A stretch of DNA of 64,000 nt from Deltaproteobacteria bacterium (GTDB lineage Bacteria; Desulfobacterota; Deferrisomatia; Deferrisomatales; JACRMM01), in assembly GCA_016214985.1 (NCBI GenBank), contig JACRMM010000030.1, positions 216,418 through 280,417 on the forward strand. Reading direction: 5' to 3'. Shown here in pieces: positions 9,655 to 18,713 of this stretch; positions within the stretch are counted from its first letter, which is position 1, and the number at the start of each line of letters is the position of its first letter. The position numbers and the translations under genes were made by a program. Under the pieces are notes generated by a model. That model had not been told where the DNA came from and ran no database searches. It was given only the letters and a program-made list of their open reading frames with translations.

Positions 9655-9787
9655 TGAGCGGTCAGCGGTCAGCTTTCAGCGGTCTGCTGGAAACGCAGAC
9701 CCAAAGACCGTGACGCTGGACCGCGAATATCGTTCTCGTACGTCGGCGTTGTTTCCGTCTTCTTCGCTGACAGCTGAGCGCTGACAG
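9655..9787. repeat. Degenerate heptamer-repeat spacer between fadN and fadA
   Basis: About 130 bp made largely of CAGCGGT/CAGCTTT/GACAGCT-like units (for example GAGCGGTCAGCGGTCAGC and CTGACAGCTGAGCGCTGACA), of the same style as the spacer at 8385-8460. No ORF and no clear promoter was seen in it. Confidence 0.45.
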
Positions 9788-12187
9788 CTAGTTTCTCAGC
9801 GGCTTTCCCGTCTTCAGGATGTACTGGATCCTCTCCAGGGTCTTCCTCTGGGCGCATAGTTCCACGAACGCCCGCCGCTCCAGATCGAGCAGGTAGTCTT
9901 CCGTGACCGTGGCGCCGTAGTCCACCTCACCTCCGCACAGGACCCACGCCACCTTCTCGGTCACCAGCGTGTCGTGCTCCGAGATCTGGCGACCTTCCTT
10001 CATCGTGTAGAGCATGGAGCGGATGTTGGCGAGGCCCTCTCGTCCCATGACGCTCACATGCGCGGGCCGCTGGAGCGGCTGCCAACCCGTCTCCAGGAGC
10101 CCAAGCGCCGAGCGCTTGGCGTCGTGGATCAGGTGCTCCCGGTGGAGGGTGACGCTGTCGCCGGGGCGCAGGAAGCCCAGGTCGAAGGCCTCCCAGGCAG
10201 AGAGGCTCACCTTGGCCAGGGCGATCGTCTCGAAGGCCCTGCGCACGTGAGGTAAAGGGTCGGCGCCCGGGGGACACGCGGCCATGGCGCGCAGCAGAAG
10301 CTCCTTCGTGCCGCCGCCGGCGGGCAGGAGCCCGACGCCGACCTCCACGAGGCCCACGTAGGTTTCGTGGCTCGCCTGCACCCGGTGGCAGTGCAGGCAC
10401 ACCTCGGCGCCTCCGCCGAGCACACGGCCGAAGGGCGCGGCCACGACCGGGACCGGAGCGTACTTGAGCGCCAGGGTGGAGGCCTGGAAGGCTCGGACCA
10501 CGCCGTCGATCTCGGGAAGGTTTCCCTCGAGGGCCTCGAAGAGGAGGAGCATCAGGTTCGCACCCACGGAGAAGTTCTCTCCCTGGTTGCCCACGACGAG
10601 CGCGTCGAAGGCCGTGCCGGCCTCGGCCACCGTCTTCTGGATGGCCTGCATGATGCCGCCACCGATGGCGTTCATCTTGGAGTGGAACTCCAAGCACGCG
10701 ACTCCGTCTCCGAGGTCGATGAGGCTTGCCTCCGGGTTGGAGAAGAGCGTCCGGCCCACGCGCTTCAAATCTGCGAGCACGGTCACCCCGGCCCGAGGAG
10801 CGAGCGGAGTGTGGGTCCCGGTACCCAGGTCCCACATCTTCGTTCCCAGCCCCTCCGTCACGTAGAAGCGGGGTGTGGCGCTCTCGGCCAGCGCACGGAC
10901 CGGCGCGGGCACGTCCCACCCTTCCGCCATCATGCGATCGACGGAAGCCTTCACGCCCAGGGCGTCCCAGATCTCGAAGGGCCCGATCTCCCAGCCGAAG
11001 CCCCAGCGCATGGCGCGGTCGATCGAGGCGACGTCACCGGCGACCTCGGGGATGCGGCGCGCCGCGTAGAGCAGCACCGCGGCGGTGACGTCCCAGGCAA
11101 AGCGGCTCGCGGCGTCCTTGCCGGCCACCAGACGAGCCACGCGCTCCCCGGGGTCCTCGACGGTCTTCACGTCTGCGAGAATCGGATAGTCCGCCTTTCC
11201 CGACGGGCGGTACTCGAGGTTCGAGGGGTCGATGCCAAGAGTCGTCTTCTTGTCGTTCTCCTTGACGGATTTGTAGAAGCCGGCGCCGGATTTCAGGCCC
11301 AGGAGGCCCTTGTCTATCATGGCCCGAAGCCAGGCCGGGAGCTCGAAGACCTCCCGGCGCTCGTCGTCCGGGGCGCCGTCGTACTGCGTGCGGGCCACGT
11401 GTGCGAGCACGTCGAGCCCGACGAGGTCGGCGGTCCGGAAGGTGGCGGACTTGGGGCGAGCGAGCGCCTGGCCCGTGAGGGCGTCGACCTGCTCCACCGT
11501 GAGGCCGTGCTTCGCCATGGCGCCCACGGTGTAGAGCATCGAAAAGACGCCGATGCGGTTGGCGATGAAGTTGGGCGTATCCTTGGCCCGAACGACCCCC
11601 TTGCCGAGCCTCTTCTCGGCGAAGCGGGTGAAGGCGTCCACGATCGCGGGGTCCGTCGCCGCTCCCGGGATGACCTCCAGCAGGTGCATGTACCGGGGCG
11701 GGTTGAAGAAGTGGGTTCCGAAGAATCGCGGCCGGAGGGCCTCGGGGAGCGTCTCGGCCATCGCGTTCACCGAAAGGCCCGAGGTGTTGGTGGTGAGCAG
11801 CGCCGTGGGCTTCAGGTGCGGCGCGACCCGCTGGAACAGGCTCTCCTTGATGTCCAGGCGCTCGACCACCGCCTCGATCACCCAGTCCACTCCGGCGAGC
11901 CTGACGAGGTCGTCCTCGAAGTTGCCCGGTGTAACGAGACGAGCCCGGTCCTTGTGGCCGAAGGCGGCGGGGTTCGCCTTGAGAGCCTTCTCTATGCCCT
12001 GAAAGGCGAAGCGGTTTCGGACCGCGGCGCTCGAGAGATCCAGGCCGCGCGCCCTCTCCTCGTCCGAAGGCTCGCGGGGCACGATGTCGAGCAGAAGCGT
12101 GGGAATCCCGGCGTTGGCCAGGTGGGCGGCGATGGCGGCTCCCATGACGCCAGCGCCCAGGACAGCGGCTTGTTGGACGGGGGGCAT
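9788..12187 (-). CDS. fadN: Bifunctional 3-hydroxyacyl-CoA dehydrogenase / enoyl-CoA hydratase
   Basis: A 799-residue multifunctional beta-oxidation enzyme with the domain order of B. subtilis FadN. The NAD-binding 3-hydroxyacyl-CoA dehydrogenase comes first (AAVLGAGVMGAAIAAHLA, then FGTHFFNPPRYMHLLEVIP with the catalytic His and Glu). The crotonase domain is C-terminal (GENFSVGANLMLL, FGRVLGGGAEVCL, VGLVEVGVGLLPAGGG with both hydratase glutamates). This is the reverse of E. coli FadB. The start at 12187 is preceded by GAGGAGGAGG, so residues of the longer frame upstream are not coding. fadA follows. Confidence 0.93.
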   Translation of the reverse strand: MPPVQQAAVLGAGVMGAAIAAHLANAGIPTLLLDIVPREPSDEERARGLDLSSAAVRNRFAFQGIEKALKANPAAFGHKDRARLVTPGNFEDDLVRLAGVDWVIEAVVERLDIKESLFQRVAPHLKPTALLTTNTSGLSVNAMAETLPEALRPRFFGTHFFNPPRYMHLLEVIPGAATDPAIVDAFTRFAEKRLGKGVVRAKDTPNFIANRIGVFSMLYTVGAMAKHGLTVEQVDALTGQALARPKSATFRTADLVGLDVLAHVARTQYDGAPDDERREVFELPAWLRAMIDKGLLGLKSGAGFYKSVKENDKKTTLGIDPSNLEYRPSGKADYPILADVKTVEDPGERVARLVAGKDAASRFAWDVTAAVLLYAARRIPEVAGDVASIDRAMRWGFGWEIGPFEIWDALGVKASVDRMMAEGWDVPAPVRALAESATPRFYVTEGLGTKMWDLGTGTHTPLAPRAGVTVLADLKRVGRTLFSNPEASLIDLGDGVACLEFHSKMNAIGGGIMQAIQKTVAEAGTAFDALVVGNQGENFSVGANLMLLLFEALEGNLPEIDGVVRAFQASTLALKYAPVPVVAAPFGRVLGGGAEVCLHCHRVQASHETYVGLVEVGVGLLPAGGGTKELLLRAMAACPPGADPLPHVRRAFETIALAKVSLSAWEAFDLGFLRPGDSVTLHREHLIHDAKRSALGLLETGWQPLQRPAHVSVMGREGLANIRSMLYTMKEGRQISEHDTLVTEKVAWVLCGGEVDYGATVTEDYLLDLERRAFVELCAQRKTLERIQYILKTGKPLRN

Positions 12188-12237
12188 TGGACCTCCTCCT
12201 CTACAGGTGAGTGGGACAGACGGGCGCCGCGAGGGGA

Positions 12238-12861
12238 TCACCTCGCGCACATCCCGTGAAGCAACACGTCGAAGAGCGGGGCCGCCTTTTCGGAGAGAGG
12301 ACCGCGCTCGGCGCGCAGGAGCCACGCCGAGACGGTCTCGTCGATCGAGCCGAAGTACACCCGGCGCAGGAGCCGTGTCCCGACATCGCTGCGGAAGGCG
12401 CCACCGGCCTTTCCCTGATCCAAGATGGCCTCCACGCGGCGGGCGTAGCCGGCCAGAGGACCGGAGATCTCCCTGCGAATCGACTCCTCCGGCTGGCGGA
12501 GCTGGAACTGCAGAAAGGCAGCGAGCTCCGGGTCCTCTTCCATGAACGCCAGGTGGAGCTCCACGCAGCGGCGCAGCTTGGCCACAGGGTCCGCGACCTG
12601 GGCCACCTCCTCGTCCACGCGGGCCAGCATCGACTCCATCACGTGCCGGAACGCGCTGATGAGGAGATCCTCCTTGCCCTGGAAGTACAGGTACAGGGTT
12701 CCGTCCGCGACCCCCGCCTCTTGGGCGACCCGCGACATCGTGCAGTTGTGGTAGCCGTGCCGACTGAAGGCGCGCACGGCGGCCTCGAGGATCTCCCGGC
12801 GACGCTCCGCCTTGCGCTCCGCCGTCGTCGGGGGAGGGTTAGTCTTCTTCGTAGAGGGCAT
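12238..12861 (-). CDS. fadR: TetR-family fatty acid metabolism repressor
   Basis: A 207-residue TetR regulator. The helix-turn-helix is at about residues 38-57 (TMSRVAQEAGVADGTLYLYF followed by GKEDLL), with a ligand-binding domain after it. Its start lies inside the end of fadD (23-nt overlap, 12839-12861), so the two are translationally linked and it is probably autoregulated from the fadD promoter. The promoter carries an exact match to the operator consensus reported for B. subtilis FadR (YsiA). By analogy, long-chain acyl-CoA would release it from DNA. The symbol follows the TetR-type FadR, not the GntR-type E. coli FadR. Confidence 0.8.
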   Translation of the reverse strand: MPSTKKTNPPPTTAERKAERRREILEAAVRAFSRHGYHNCTMSRVAQEAGVADGTLYLYFQGKEDLLISAFRHVMESMLARVDEEVAQVADPVAKLRRCVELHLAFMEEDPELAAFLQFQLRQPEESIRREISGPLAGYARRVEAILDQGKAGGAFRSDVGTRLLRRVYFGSIDETVSAWLLRAERGPLSEKAAPLFDVLLHGMCAR

Positions 12862-14632
12862 CGAGGCGATCCTTGTAGTGCTCCGTGATGATCTTTCGGC
12901 GCACCTTCATCGTGGGCGTCACCTCGCCCTGCCCGGCGGAGAACTCCTGACCGAGGAGGACGAACTTCTTGACGCTCTCGTAGGAAGAGAGGTGGGCCGC
13001 CGCCTGGATCTCTTCGAGACGCCGCGTGTAGAAGTCCAAGACTTGAGGGTGTTCTACAAGTTGCTCTGGGTTCGAGTGCGGCAGGCTCTTCCACTGCGCG
13101 TACCGTCGAAGCCATTCGAAGTCCGGAACGATCAGGGCCGTCATGAACTTCTTCTTGTCGCCGTAGAGCATGGCTTCGGCGATATACTTGTCCATCTTCA
13201 GGATGTTCTCGACCTTCTGGGGTGCCACGTTCTTGCCCCCCGCCGTGATGATGAGGTCCTTCTTGCGGTCGGTGATCCTGAGGTACCCGTCAGCGTCGAT
13301 TTCGCCGATGTCGCCGGTCTTGAAGAACCCGCCGTCGGTGAACGCCTCTCGGGTCGCGTCCGGGTTCTGGTAGTAGGCGGAGAACACGTTGGGGCCCTTG
13401 ACGAGGATCTCACCGTCCTCGGCGATCTTCCCCGTGACACCGCGAAGGAACCGGCCGACCGTGCCCACCCTGTGGTACCTCGGAGTATTGACGTTCGTGA
13501 CCGGCGACGTCTCCGTGAGGCCGTAGCCTTCGTAGATCCGAATGCCCACGGCGTTGAAGAACATGGCGAGCTCGGGCGCGAGGGGGGCGCCTCCGGAGAT
13601 GAAGAACCGCAGCCGGCCGCCGAATCGTGCGCGCACCTTGGAGTAGACGAGGTGGTCGGCCACGCGGTACTGGAGCGCGAGCCACGGCGCGAGCGAGCGC
13701 CCCGCAGCCTCCAGCGCGCCGACCCGAGCCGCCACGTCGAGTGCCCAGAAGGTGATGCGGCGGGTCAGCGGCGGGGCCTCGACCGCCTTGGCCTGGATGC
13801 CCGCGTGGATCTTCTCGAAGATCCTCGGGACGCTCACCGCGACCGTCGGGCGCACCTCCCCCAGGTTTTGGGCCACCTGCTGAATCCCCTCGGCGTACGC
13901 GATCGTGACGCCGCACCAGAGCATCAGGTAGTAGCCCGCCATGCGCTCCAGAATGTGGGCCAGAGGAAGGTGCGAGAGACACACGTCAGAGGGGCCGAGG
14001 TCGAACTCCGCGAGGCTGAGCTCCACGTCGGAGAGGATGTTTCGGTGGGTGAGCTCCACGCCCTTGGGTTCTCCCGTCGTTCCCGAGGTGAAGATGATCG
14101 TCGCCGTGGCGTCGTCTTTGGGGAGGGCGAGGCGCTCCTCCAAGACGCCCTGGTCCGTGCGATCGGCCTCCGCCTGCAAGGCTTGCAGAGTGAGCGCCCT
14201 CGGGTGGGACGCTCCGGCCAATGCCGAGAGCTCGAAGACGATCAGGAGCTCGATGCCCCCCTCGCGGTCCAGGAGCGGCAGGCACTTCTCGACCTGTTCG
14301 CGGTCCGACGCGAACAGAACCCGCGCTTCGCTCCGGCGCAAGAGCTCCGCGACCTCGGGAGCCGCGAGCGTGGGGTAGATGGGGACGGTGACCCCGGCCG
14401 CGCTCAGGGTGGCGGTGTCGGCCACCGCCCACTCGTACCGGGTCTGGGACAGAATCGCCACGCGGTCTCCGGGCGCGAGACCCCTCGCCATGAGGCCCCG
14501 CGCGGTGAGCTCTGCCTCCCGGTAGAAGTCGTCCCACAGGACATCCCGGTACGCGCCGCCCTGTTTGACCAGCATGCAGCGTTTGCCTTGCCATCGATTG
14601 CGCCGATCGCGGATCATCTGAGGGATGGTCAT
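12839..14632 (-). CDS. fadD: Long-chain fatty-acid--CoA ligase
   Basis: A 597-residue AMP-forming acyl-CoA synthetase that activates fatty acids entering through FadL. Motifs are the P-loop-like IIFTSGTTGEPKGVELTHRN, the GYGLTETSPV adenylate motif, and FKTGDIGEIDADGYLRITDR then KKDLIITAGGKNVAPQKVEN. The layout is that of the Faa1/long-chain group. It is the first gene of the fad operon. The ATG at 14632 has AGGAGG spaced 4-5 nt upstream, immediately next to the FadR-type operator. Confidence 0.92.
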   Translation of the reverse strand: MTIPQMIRDRRNRWQGKRCMLVKQGGAYRDVLWDDFYREAELTARGLMARGLAPGDRVAILSQTRYEWAVADTATLSAAGVTVPIYPTLAAPEVAELLRRSEARVLFASDREQVEKCLPLLDREGGIELLIVFELSALAGASHPRALTLQALQAEADRTDQGVLEERLALPKDDATATIIFTSGTTGEPKGVELTHRNILSDVELSLAEFDLGPSDVCLSHLPLAHILERMAGYYLMLWCGVTIAYAEGIQQVAQNLGEVRPTVAVSVPRIFEKIHAGIQAKAVEAPPLTRRITFWALDVAARVGALEAAGRSLAPWLALQYRVADHLVYSKVRARFGGRLRFFISGGAPLAPELAMFFNAVGIRIYEGYGLTETSPVTNVNTPRYHRVGTVGRFLRGVTGKIAEDGEILVKGPNVFSAYYQNPDATREAFTDGGFFKTGDIGEIDADGYLRITDRKKDLIITAGGKNVAPQKVENILKMDKYIAEAMLYGDKKKFMTALIVPDFEWLRRYAQWKSLPHSNPEQLVEHPQVLDFYTRRLEEIQAAAHLSSYESVKKFVLLGQEFSAGQGEVTPTMKVRRKIITEHYKDRLDALYEED

Positions 14633-14642
14633 GGCGGCCTCC

Positions 14643-14660
14643 TGAATGAATATTCATTCA
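14643..14660. promoter_or_regulatory. FadR (TetR-type) operator
   Basis: TGAATGAATATTCATTCA is an 18-bp perfect palindrome. It fits the consensus described for Bacillus FadR, TGAATGAMTANTCATTCA, at every position. It lies between the -10 element and the Shine-Dalgarno of fadD, where a bound repressor would block initiation or early elongation. Confidence 0.88.
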
Positions 14661-14665
14661 TGCGG

Positions 14666-14694
14666 AGACTATGCCGGGGCTTCTCCAGTGTCAA
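14666..14694 (-). promoter_or_regulatory. Sigma-70 promoter of the fad operon
   Basis: On the minus strand, TTGACA (14689-14694), a 17-bp spacer, then TAGTCT (14666-14671), with the FadR-type operator directly downstream. The -35 is consensus and the -10 is weak. Confidence 0.65.
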
Positions 14695-14794
14695 GGGGGA
14701 AAGGCAACCAAAGTATCGGGTCGTCGCCGGGTCGGGGACCCTTGGCTCTCGGGCCCGCGAAGACCGTGACGACGAGCGCATCGCAGGGGCTGCC

Positions 14795-15925
14795 GTGGCC
14801 AAAGAGCGGTTGAGAGTGGTCCTTCTCGAGCCCTTCTGGGGAGGGAGCCATCGGGCGTCTGCCGAGGGGTGGGCGCGGCACAGTCGTCACGACGTTCAGG
14901 TCGAGAGCCTGCCTCCCCGGTTCTGGAAGTGGCGCATGCGCGGCGCCGCCTTCGAGCTGGCGCGCCGGTTGGGGCCGCGGCTCGACGAGGTGGACGCGGT
15001 CGTGGCCACGGACCTCCTCGACCTCGCCCATCTTCAGGCGCTGTTACCTCGCCGCGTCGCCTCTGCCCTCTACTTTCACGAGAACCAGATCTCGTATCCG
15101 GGCAGGCCCGGCGAGCCCGCCCCCGAGCGGGACCTCCAATACGCGTTCACCAACCTGGCGAGCGCCCTGGCCGCGGACCGGGTCGCCTTCAACTCCGCGT
15201 TTCAGAGGGACGCGTTTCAGGGGGGGCTGAAGGTCCTCCTGGGAAGGATGCCCGACGCGAGGCCCCTTTGGGCGGTGGACGAGATCGCCCGCAAGTCGAG
15301 CGTCGTCCCGCTCGGCATCGAGGTCTCGGACCTTCGATCCGGGGAGTCACGAGACGCGGAAGCGCCTCCGGTCGTCCTTTGGAACCACCGCTGGGAGTAT
15401 GACAAAGCTCCGGAGGTGTTCTTCGCCGTTTTGGAGCGCCTGGCCGAGCGTGGGGTTCCGTTTCGGGTGGCGGTGGCGGGGGAGGCGTTCGGGCAGGTGC
15501 CGACGGTGTTTGCCGCGGCGAGGGAGGCGTTGGGCGGGCGCGTCGTGCACTGGGGGTTCGCGCCCACCCGGGCTGAGTATGCGGCGCTTCTGGCCCGGGC
15601 CGACGTGGTCGTCAGCACGGCTCTCCAAGAGAACTTCGGGATCAGTCTCCTGGAGGCGGCCTGGGCCGGCGCGCACCCCCTGGCGCCCCGCCGGCTGAGC
15701 TACCCGGAGGTGCTCCCCGCGTCGCTTCACGCCGCCTGCCTCTACGACGACGTCGACGCCTTGGAGGCCTGCCTGGAGGTGCTCCTGACCCGGCCGGACG
15801 GGCGGCTCTCCGCCGGAGACCTGCGGGTGGCGCTCTCCCACCTCCGGTGGGAGGAGCGCGTCAGGGCCTTCGACGATCTCGTCGACGAGGTTTTCGAAGC
15901 CAACGGGGGGCGATCTATGGTATAA
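14795..15925 (+). CDS. DUF3524 glycosyltransferase (tRNA-queuosine mannosyltransferase-like)
   Basis: A 376-residue GT-B-type glycosyltransferase. The N-terminal domain carries LLEPFWGGSHRASAEGWARH and ALYFHENQISYP, the signature of the DUF3524 family whose animal member attaches mannose to queuosine in tRNA-Asp. The C-terminal half has VLWNHRWEYDKAPEVFF and ALQENFGISLLEAAWAGAHP, the donor-binding E-x7-E-like region of GT4 enzymes. I start it at the GTG at 14795; longer in-frame options run through antisense fadD. It is divergent from the fad operon and ends 8 bp before the convergent DUF362 gene. The bacterial substrate is inferred only from family. Confidence 0.7.
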   Translation: MAKERLRVVLLEPFWGGSHRASAEGWARHSRHDVQVESLPPRFWKWRMRGAAFELARRLGPRLDEVDAVVATDLLDLAHLQALLPRRVASALYFHENQISYPGRPGEPAPERDLQYAFTNLASALAADRVAFNSAFQRDAFQGGLKVLLGRMPDARPLWAVDEIARKSSVVPLGIEVSDLRSGESRDAEAPPVVLWNHRWEYDKAPEVFFAVLERLAERGVPFRVAVAGEAFGQVPTVFAAAREALGGRVVHWGFAPTRAEYAALLARADVVVSTALQENFGISLLEAAWAGAHPLAPRRLSYPEVLPASLHAACLYDDVDALEACLEVLLTRPDGRLSAGDLRVALSHLRWEERVRAFDDLVDEVFEANGGRSMV

Positions 15926-15933
15926 GCGACCAG

Positions 15934-17055
15934 TCAGGCCCCCGTGGCCCCCAGGTCGACGCGGCGGTACAGCCGGCTCCCGAGCCCGAGCGCTTCCGCG
16001 TAGGCGAGCTGGACGGTCCAGTCTACCTGGGGGTACAGACCCCGGAACTTGTCTGCCCCGGGAGCGAGATTTCCCGTGAGGCACGAGCCCGGGTTCCCGG
16101 CGAAGCTGTTCACGAGGTCTGCGCACGCTTGGTCGAGGGCGACCGGATCGGCCGAGCACAGGATGCCTGCGTCGGCCACGATGGGCGCATCGGAATGGCC
16201 GTAGCAGTCGCAGGCCGGGCTCACCTGGGTGGCGAAGTTGACGAAGACGCACTTGTCGCGCTTTCCCGCCAGAGTGCCGAGGCAGTATTCGGCCATCTTC
16301 TCCTGCAGGGAGGCCGGGCCTTCGGTCCACTGGACCTGGATGGCTTTCTGCGGGCACGTCAGGATGCACTCCCCGCATCCGACGCACCGCTCTGCGTCGA
16401 TCAAGGCGACTTCCCCGACGGCGATGGCTCCCTGGGCGCACCAGTGGACGCACTCCCCACAAGCGACGCACAGCTTCGCTTTGACCTTGGGTGCCACGGA
16501 CGAGTGCTGGGCGAGCTTGCCCTCTCGGGCCGCACAGCCCATGCCCAGGTTCTTGAGAGCGCCGCCGAAGCCCGAGAGCTCGTGTCCCTTGAAGTGCGCC
16601 AGGCCTACGACGGCATCGGCGTGGGCGATCTCGGCCGCGACGCACACTTCGCGGAAGTGCTTCCCTTCGATCGGGATGCGCACGGAGGTACTGCCCCTCA
16701 GACCGTCCGCGATGACCAGCGGCGCTCCGACTACGGCGTAGTCGAAGCCGTTCTGGATCGCGGTCTCGAGATGGCTGACGGCCTCGGCGCGGGTGCCCAC
16801 ATACAGGGTGTTCGCGTCCGTGAGAAAGGGCTTGGCGCCCAGCGCCTTGATCGCCTCGACGACCCGGCGGACGAACACGGGTCGGATGAACGAAGTATTG
16901 CCCTTCTCGCCGAAGTGGAGCTTGACGGCCACGAGGTCGCCACGCTGTACACGGTCGGCCAGACCGGCACGCCCGAGAAGGGCCTCGACCTTGTCGAGGA
17001 GATTCTGGCGGGGGGTTGTCCGCAGGTCGGAGTAGTGCACATCGGGCGTCGTCAT
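15934..17055 (-). CDS. DUF362 iron-sulfur protein
   Basis: A 373-residue protein of the DUF362 family with two 4Fe-4S ferredoxin motifs, CVACGECVHWC and CVGCGECILTC, at about residues 190-240. Conserved family segments include VAVKLHFGEKGNTSFIRP and LAHFKGHELSGFGGALKNLG. Members are thought to transfer electrons in anaerobes, but the function is unknown. It stands alone on the minus strand and converges on the glycosyltransferase. Confidence 0.82.
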   Translation of the reverse strand: MTTPDVHYSDLRTTPRQNLLDKVEALLGRAGLADRVQRGDLVAVKLHFGEKGNTSFIRPVFVRRVVEAIKALGAKPFLTDANTLYVGTRAEAVSHLETAIQNGFDYAVVGAPLVIADGLRGSTSVRIPIEGKHFREVCVAAEIAHADAVVGLAHFKGHELSGFGGALKNLGMGCAAREGKLAQHSSVAPKVKAKLCVACGECVHWCAQGAIAVGEVALIDAERCVGCGECILTCPQKAIQVQWTEGPASLQEKMAEYCLGTLAGKRDKCVFVNFATQVSPACDCYGHSDAPIVADAGILCSADPVALDQACADLVNSFAGNPGSCLTGNLAPGADKFRGLYPQVDWTVQLAYAEALGLGSRLYRRVDLGATGA

Positions 17056-17185
17056 TGCGTGTCTCCGTCATGGGGGCCGTCAGGGTGCGGGGGCGAAATC
17101 TAGCACACCGCCCGGCTTGGATCCAGGCGGGTTTGTTCCTTTCGGCGTGCCGTTCGCTTCGGGCGTTCCCGAGAAGGAGGTTGTC

Positions 17186-17686
17186 ATGTTTCAAGTGGGG
17201 GACAAGGCGGTCTACCCAGCCCACGGTGTGGGCGAGATTCTGTCCATCGAGAAGCGCGACATCATGGGCAGGGCCATGGAGGTGTATGTGATGCGGATCC
17301 TGGAGCGGGACATGACGATCCTGATCCCCGTGTCCAAGTCCAGCGACGTGGGGTTGCGGGAGGTGATGGGGCACGAGGAGGTGGACGCCGTGTTCCTCGT
17401 ACTGCGCCAGCGCCGCCGTGTCAGCGACAACCAGACGTGGAACCGCAGATTTCGGGAGTACAGCGAGAAGATTCGCACGGGATCCGCGGTGGAGATTGCC
17501 CACGTGCTCCGAGACCTGTACCTCCTGCGCTCGGGGAAGAGCCTCTCCTACGGGGAGAAGCGCATGCTCAACACCGCCATGGAGCTCCTCTCCCAGGAGA
17601 TCGCCGTGGCGCAGGGGCAGAAAGCCAGCCAGGCCCAGGAGCAGATCCTCTTGGCCTTCGGCGACGTCGGGCCGGCGGAGGCGTAA
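17186..17686 (+). CDS. carD: CarD/CdnL-family RNA polymerase-binding regulator
   Basis: A 166-residue protein beginning MFQVGDKAVYPAHGVGEI, the Tudor-like RNA polymerase interaction domain of CarD/CdnL/TRCF proteins. An all-helical DNA-binding C-terminal domain follows (LRDLYLLRSGKSLSYGEKRM is the family signature). Members contact the polymerase beta subunit and stabilise open complexes at rRNA and housekeeping promoters. The ATG at 17186 has AAGGAGG 6 nt upstream, which decides against the longer frame. It is followed after 4 bp by the PIN/TRAM gene. Confidence 0.9.
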   Translation: MFQVGDKAVYPAHGVGEILSIEKRDIMGRAMEVYVMRILERDMTILIPVSKSSDVGLREVMGHEEVDAVFLVLRQRRRVSDNQTWNRRFREYSEKIRTGSAVEIAHVLRDLYLLRSGKSLSYGEKRMLNTAMELLSQEIAVAQGQKASQAQEQILLAFGDVGPAEA

Positions 17687-17690
17687 CGCC

Positions 17691-18713
17691 TTGGGAGCGG
17701 GCGCCTATCGGGCGGTCCTGTTCACCGCCTGCGTCATTTCCGGGGCCCTCGCGGGCCCCGGGCTCGCTTCCAGCCCGGCGGCCCCGATCATCGGAGGGGC
17801 GGGCGGGGTATTGCTCTTTCTGGTTGCCTGGTGGTTCGAAACCGCGGCCCGGCTGGCCTCTCCCCAGGCCGTGCTCGGCGCTGGGGCGGGGATTCTGGCG
17901 GGGCTCCTCGGCGCGGTCTGGGCCCGAGAAGCGCTGGGGCTCGCCGGTCTTCCGGTGGCGGTCTCGGTCGCAGTAACAGGGCTCATGGTGTACCTCGGCG
18001 CCTTGTCCGGAGTCCGCGGGGTGAGGGCGCTGCGGACGGTCGGGGGCAAGGTCGGAGTGGTGTCGTCCGCGAGTCCGAAGATCCTCGACACTTCCGCGAT
18101 CATCGACGGCCGGGTCGCCGACATGGTGGAGCTCGGGTTCCTGGGGGGACCCCTCGTGGTTCCTCAGTTCGTCCTCAACGAGCTCCAGGGGATCGCGGAC
18201 AGCAGCGATCCGCTTCGCCGGGGCCGCGGACGACGTGGGCTCGGGGTTCTCGAGAGGCTCCAGGGCCTCGAGGGGGTCGAGACCCGGATCACGGATCAGG
18301 ACTTCGCGCGCATCAAGGAGGTGGACGGCAAGATCGTCGCGCTCGCCAAGGCGACGGGGGCCACGGTCATCACGAACGACTTCAACCTCTCCAAGGTCGC
18401 GGAGCTCCAGGGCGTCCGAGTGCTCAACGTCCACGAGCTCGCCCATGCCCTTCGCCCGGTGGTGTTGGCCGGCGAAGAGGTGCAGGTCACGGTGCAGAAA
18501 CCGGGGAAGGAGCCTGGGCAAGGGGTGGGCTATCTCGAGGACGGCACCATGGTCGTGGTGGAAGGCGGCGCCTCGCACCTGGGCGAGCTCCTGCGCGTCA
18601 CGGTGAGCTCGGTGCTCCAGACGTCAGCGGGCCGCCTGATCTTCGCACGTCCCCCGGGGGAGGAAGCCACCTCGGGGAGGGAGAAGCGGAGCATGTGGAG
18701 GCGGCGCGGGTGA
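17691..18713 (+). CDS. PIN/TRAM-domain membrane protein (YacL-like)
   Basis: A 340-residue protein. It has about four N-terminal transmembrane segments (residues 5-105), a PIN nuclease domain with KILDTSAIIDGRVADM and VITNDFNLSKVAELQGV (conserved acidic residues present), and a C-terminal TRAM domain. The same architecture is found in B. subtilis YacL, whose gene also precedes ispD. The start is TTG at 17691, just after the carD stop; no ATG or GTG gives the first helix intact. The stop overlaps the ispDF start as GTGA (18710-18713). A membrane-tethered RNase role is a family-level guess. Confidence 0.82.
   Translation: MGAGAYRAVLFTACVISGALAGPGLASSPAAPIIGGAGGVLLFLVAWWFETAARLASPQAVLGAGAGILAGLLGAVWAREALGLAGLPVAVSVAVTGLMVYLGALSGVRGVRALRTVGGKVGVVSSASPKILDTSAIIDGRVADMVELGFLGGPLVVPQFVLNELQGIADSSDPLRRGRGRRGLGVLERLQGLEGVETRITDQDFARIKEVDGKIVALAKATGATVITNDFNLSKVAELQGVRVLNVHELAHALRPVVLAGEEVQVTVQKPGKEPGQGVGYLEDGTMVVVEGGASHLGELLRVTVSSVLQTSAGRLIFARPPGEEATSGREKRSMWRRRG

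Noticed and set aside
12812..14794. Very long plus-strand open frame antisense to fadR and fadD, joined to the glycosyltransferase
   Set aside because: It is a GC-rich shadow frame. Both antisense genes are unmistakable on the minus strand, and the glycosyltransferase has its own start at 14795.
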